Positions 62,135 to 64,000 of a stretch of 64,000 nucleotides of DNA are shown one piece after another (within the stretch, counting starts at the first letter, position 1; each line of letters opens with the position of its first letter). The notes beneath the pieces were generated by a model. That model did no database searches and was not told the DNA's origin. It saw only the letters and a list, made by a program, of their open reading frames with translations. The translations under genes were made by a program, and so were the position numbers. Source of the stretch: Qipengyuania xiapuensis (GTDB lineage: Bacteria > Pseudomonadota > Alphaproteobacteria > Sphingomonadales > Sphingomonadaceae); the NCBI RefSeq assembly GCF_019711395.1, contig NZ_JAIGNL010000001.1:620001-684000 (forward strand), read 5' to 3'.

Positions 62135-62500
62135 ATGGCGCATACCGAATTCAAGGACTGGCCGGGCATGGCCGCCAATCTCATTCCCGCGATCAAGGAG
62201 CTGCACAAGGGCACACCGGGAGTGATGAAGGCCTTTCGCGAGATGGGCGCCGCGGCGCACGAGGGCGGGGCACTCGATGCCAAGACGAAGGAATTGCTCG
62301 CAGTAGCCATCTCGGTCGCGGTGCGCTGCGATCCGTGCATCACCTATCACGTCGAGGGCGCGCGCAAGAAAGGCGCGACGCGCGAGGAAATCGCCGAGAC
62401 GATGGGGCTGGCGATCTACATGGGGGCAGGCCCCAGCGCGATGTATGCGGCGCAGGCGCTCGAGGCCTACGACCAGTACACCGATAGCGCGGCAGGCTGA
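62135..62500 (+). CDS. Carboxymuconolactone decarboxylase/AhpD-like protein
   Basis: 121 residues, GAGGAG upstream of ATG at 62135. The CxxC active-site-type motif is CDPCITYHVEGARKKGAT, with LLAVAISVAVRC before it and MGAGPSAMYAAQALEAYD at the end. AhpD-type proteins reduce peroxides through a thioredoxin-like dithiol. Single gene, between the amidase and rnpB. Confidence 0.9.
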   Translation: MAHTEFKDWPGMAANLIPAIKELHKGTPGVMKAFREMGAAAHEGGALDAKTKELLAVAISVAVRCDPCITYHVEGARKKGATREEIAETMGLAIYMGAGPSAMYAAQALEAYDQYTDSAAG

Positions 62501-62542
62501 GCACGCTTCCAATCCGGCCCCGCGCACACTATGTGCACCCTT

Positions 62543-62945
<403 letters not shown>

Positions 62946-62989
62946 ACTATCTTCCGGAACCTGTGGCCTTTCCGGCGATTGGGCCGGTC

Positions 62990-63772
62990 ATGAGCACACA
63001 CACGCATCGCAGCGCCCTGCAGCGCATCGCCATCGTCCTTGCCGTAGTCATCCAGATCGGCGCCACCTTCCTTCCGCAGCTCGGCTTCGGAGAGCCCATC
63101 GGCGACCGCTCGGACAGCGTGCGCACGCTGATCACTCCCTCGGGATGGGCCTTCGCAATCTGGGGACCGCTGTTCTTCGGTTCGGCAGTCTATGCGCTCT
63201 GGCAGGCTCTTCCCGGCCAGCGCGACAATGTGCTGCTCGACCAGATCGGTTGGCCCTCGGTGATCGCTCTCTCGATGCAGGGCATCTGGGCGACCTATAC
63301 ACAGTTCGCCAATCTGACGGTTATCTCGGCAATCATCATCCTCACGTCGCTCGGCGCGCTGCTGGTGATCCTTCGCCGCCTCGTCGCCTTCGAACGTCCC
63401 TTTTCGCTGGCCGAGCGAATCATCGTCACGATCACCTTCAGCGCGCTCGCCGCCTGGCTGACTGCGGCAAGCATCGTGAACATCTCGGCGACGCTGGCCT
63501 ACTACGGCATCGGCGGAGACATGCAGTATCCGCTGATCACCGCGGCCATCGTGACAGTCGGCGGAGTGATCGCAGCGCTCGCGGTCGCGCGTAGCCGCGG
63601 CAATCCCTGGTACGCGCTGGTGTTCTGCTGGGCGCTGCTGGCGATCTACTACCGCGGAGGACAGGAAAGCGGCGCGATCGCGCTCGCCTGCCTGATCTCC
63701 GGCGTGCTTGTGATCGGTGCCGTGGTCGTCGGCCTCAAGGACCGCGCCAACCGTCATCACTGGTTCGGCTGA
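62990..63772 (+). CDS. TspO/MBR-like tryptophan-rich sensory membrane protein
   Basis: 260 residues, longer than classical TspO (about 160). Seven or so transmembrane helices: RIAIVLAVVIQIGATFLPQL at the N-terminus, PSGWAFAIWGPLFFGSAVYALWQ near residue 45 (the motif of the TspO/MBR-related group), and further helices near 85-110, 130-160, 170-195 and 215-240. The ATG at 62990 is 45 nt after rnpB. A ligand is not known; family members bind tetrapyrroles. The longer version is common in alphaproteobacteria. Confidence 0.75.
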   Translation: MSTHTHRSALQRIAIVLAVVIQIGATFLPQLGFGEPIGDRSDSVRTLITPSGWAFAIWGPLFFGSAVYALWQALPGQRDNVLLDQIGWPSVIALSMQGIWATYTQFANLTVISAIIILTSLGALLVILRRLVAFERPFSLAERIIVTITFSALAAWLTAASIVNISATLAYYGIGGDMQYPLITAAIVTVGGVIAALAVARSRGNPWYALVFCWALLAIYYRGGQESGAIALACLISGVLVIGAVVVGLKDRANRHHWFG

Positions 63773-63787
63773 CGCGTCAGGAGCGGA

Positions 63788-64000
63788 TTAGCCCCGACCG
63801 ATGCTCGAATATTCGAAGCCTGCCGCGCGAACGTCCTCCGGACGATAGATGTTGCGCAGGTCCACGAGGACCGGCGCCTTGGCGAGGTCCTTCACGCGGG
63901 TGAGATCGAGCGCGCGGAAAGCATCCCACTCGGTCACGATCGCGATCACGTCGGCATCCTTGATCGCGGCATAGGGATCCTCGACCATGGTGACCTCAGG
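63788..64000 (-). CDS. UDP-glucose 6-dehydrogenase, C-terminal fragment
   Basis: The 3' part of a leftward gene whose start lies beyond the right edge; 70 residues are visible to the TAA at 63788-63790. They match the UDP-binding C-terminal domain of the UDP-glucose/GDP-mannose dehydrogenase family: DADVIAIVTEWDAFRALDL and PVLVDLRNIYRPEDVRAAGFEYSSIGRG (split). The TEWDAFR motif points to UDP-glucose dehydrogenase, which makes UDP-glucuronate for polysaccharide synthesis. Confidence 0.85.
   Translation of the reverse strand, partial: PEVTMVEDPYAAIKDADVIAIVTEWDAFRALDLTRVKDLAKAPVLVDLRNIYRPEDVRAAGFEYSSIGRG

Overview
The window looks like a chromosomal segment of an alphaproteobacterium of the order Sphingomonadales, most likely family Erythrobacteraceae. 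This is inferred from gene content: high G+C, abundant TonB-dependent receptors, ChpT, a class I PHA synthase with a phasin, RpoH, a DUF3297 protein, paired acyl-CoA dehydrogenases and a pyrB with an adjacent dihydroorotase-like gene. No ribosomal RNA, CRISPR array, insertion sequence or prophage structural gene was seen. Most of the sequence is housekeeping and is tightly packed on alternating strands.

Layout. 0-10 kb: a partial GNAT protein, a fatty-acid desaturase, a small lipoprotein, the lptF-lptG-GNAT operon, a DUF427 protein, clpS, and a polyhydroxyalkanoate locus (phasin and phaC). 10-16 kb: an AlaC-like aminotransferase, a winged-helix regulator overlapping a crotonase gene, an amidohydrolase, a transglutaminase-like peptidase and a thioesterase. 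16-22.2 kb: tRNA-Cys and tRNA-Thr, then six genes (MscS channel, serine hydrolase, two exported small proteins, alginate-export-type porin, winged-helix regulator), closed by a damaged second copy of the tRNA-Thr 3' end. This is the signature of an old integrated element. 22-35 kb: two acyl-CoA dehydrogenases, tRNA-Val, sppA, pyrB with an apparently inactive dihydroorotase homologue, a ParA/ribbon-helix-helix/SPOR cluster, and a DUF418 protein. 35-42 kb: Fur-box-controlled bfd and bfr, a TPR protein, der, tRNA-Leu and trigger factor. 42-50 kb: a cation/proton antiporter, an amidase and two tandem TonB-dependent receptors. 50-59 kb: a chemoreceptor, a decayed gene, clpP-clpX, a fasciclin protein, an ECF sigma/anti-sigma pair in operon with a zinc-type CDF exporter, mtgA and rpoH. 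59-64 kb: an RluD-type pseudouridine synthase, a JAMM protease, chpT, an amidase, the RNase P RNA, a TspO-like protein and the end of a UDP-glucose dehydrogenase gene.

How parts work together. LptF/LptG move lipopolysaccharide to the cell surface. PhaC makes polyester granules that the phasin coats; paired palindromes in the phasin promoter suggest control by the granule-sensing repressor PhaR. ClpS, ClpP, ClpX and trigger factor cover folding and proteolysis. bfd and bfr store and release iron. ChpT would relay phosphate from CckA to CtrA in cell-cycle control. The sigma/anti-sigma/CDF operon sits next to a fasciclin gene, as in the SigK-RskA arrangement known from mycobacteria.

Most notable observations: the tRNA-Thr-bounded 6 kb segment; a phasin with a histone-H1-like N-terminal half and a well-placed internal start that could yield a tail-less form; the catalytically dead PyrC homologue; and the orphan ParA cluster. 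None is shown to be a new system; each can be tested by the comparisons named.
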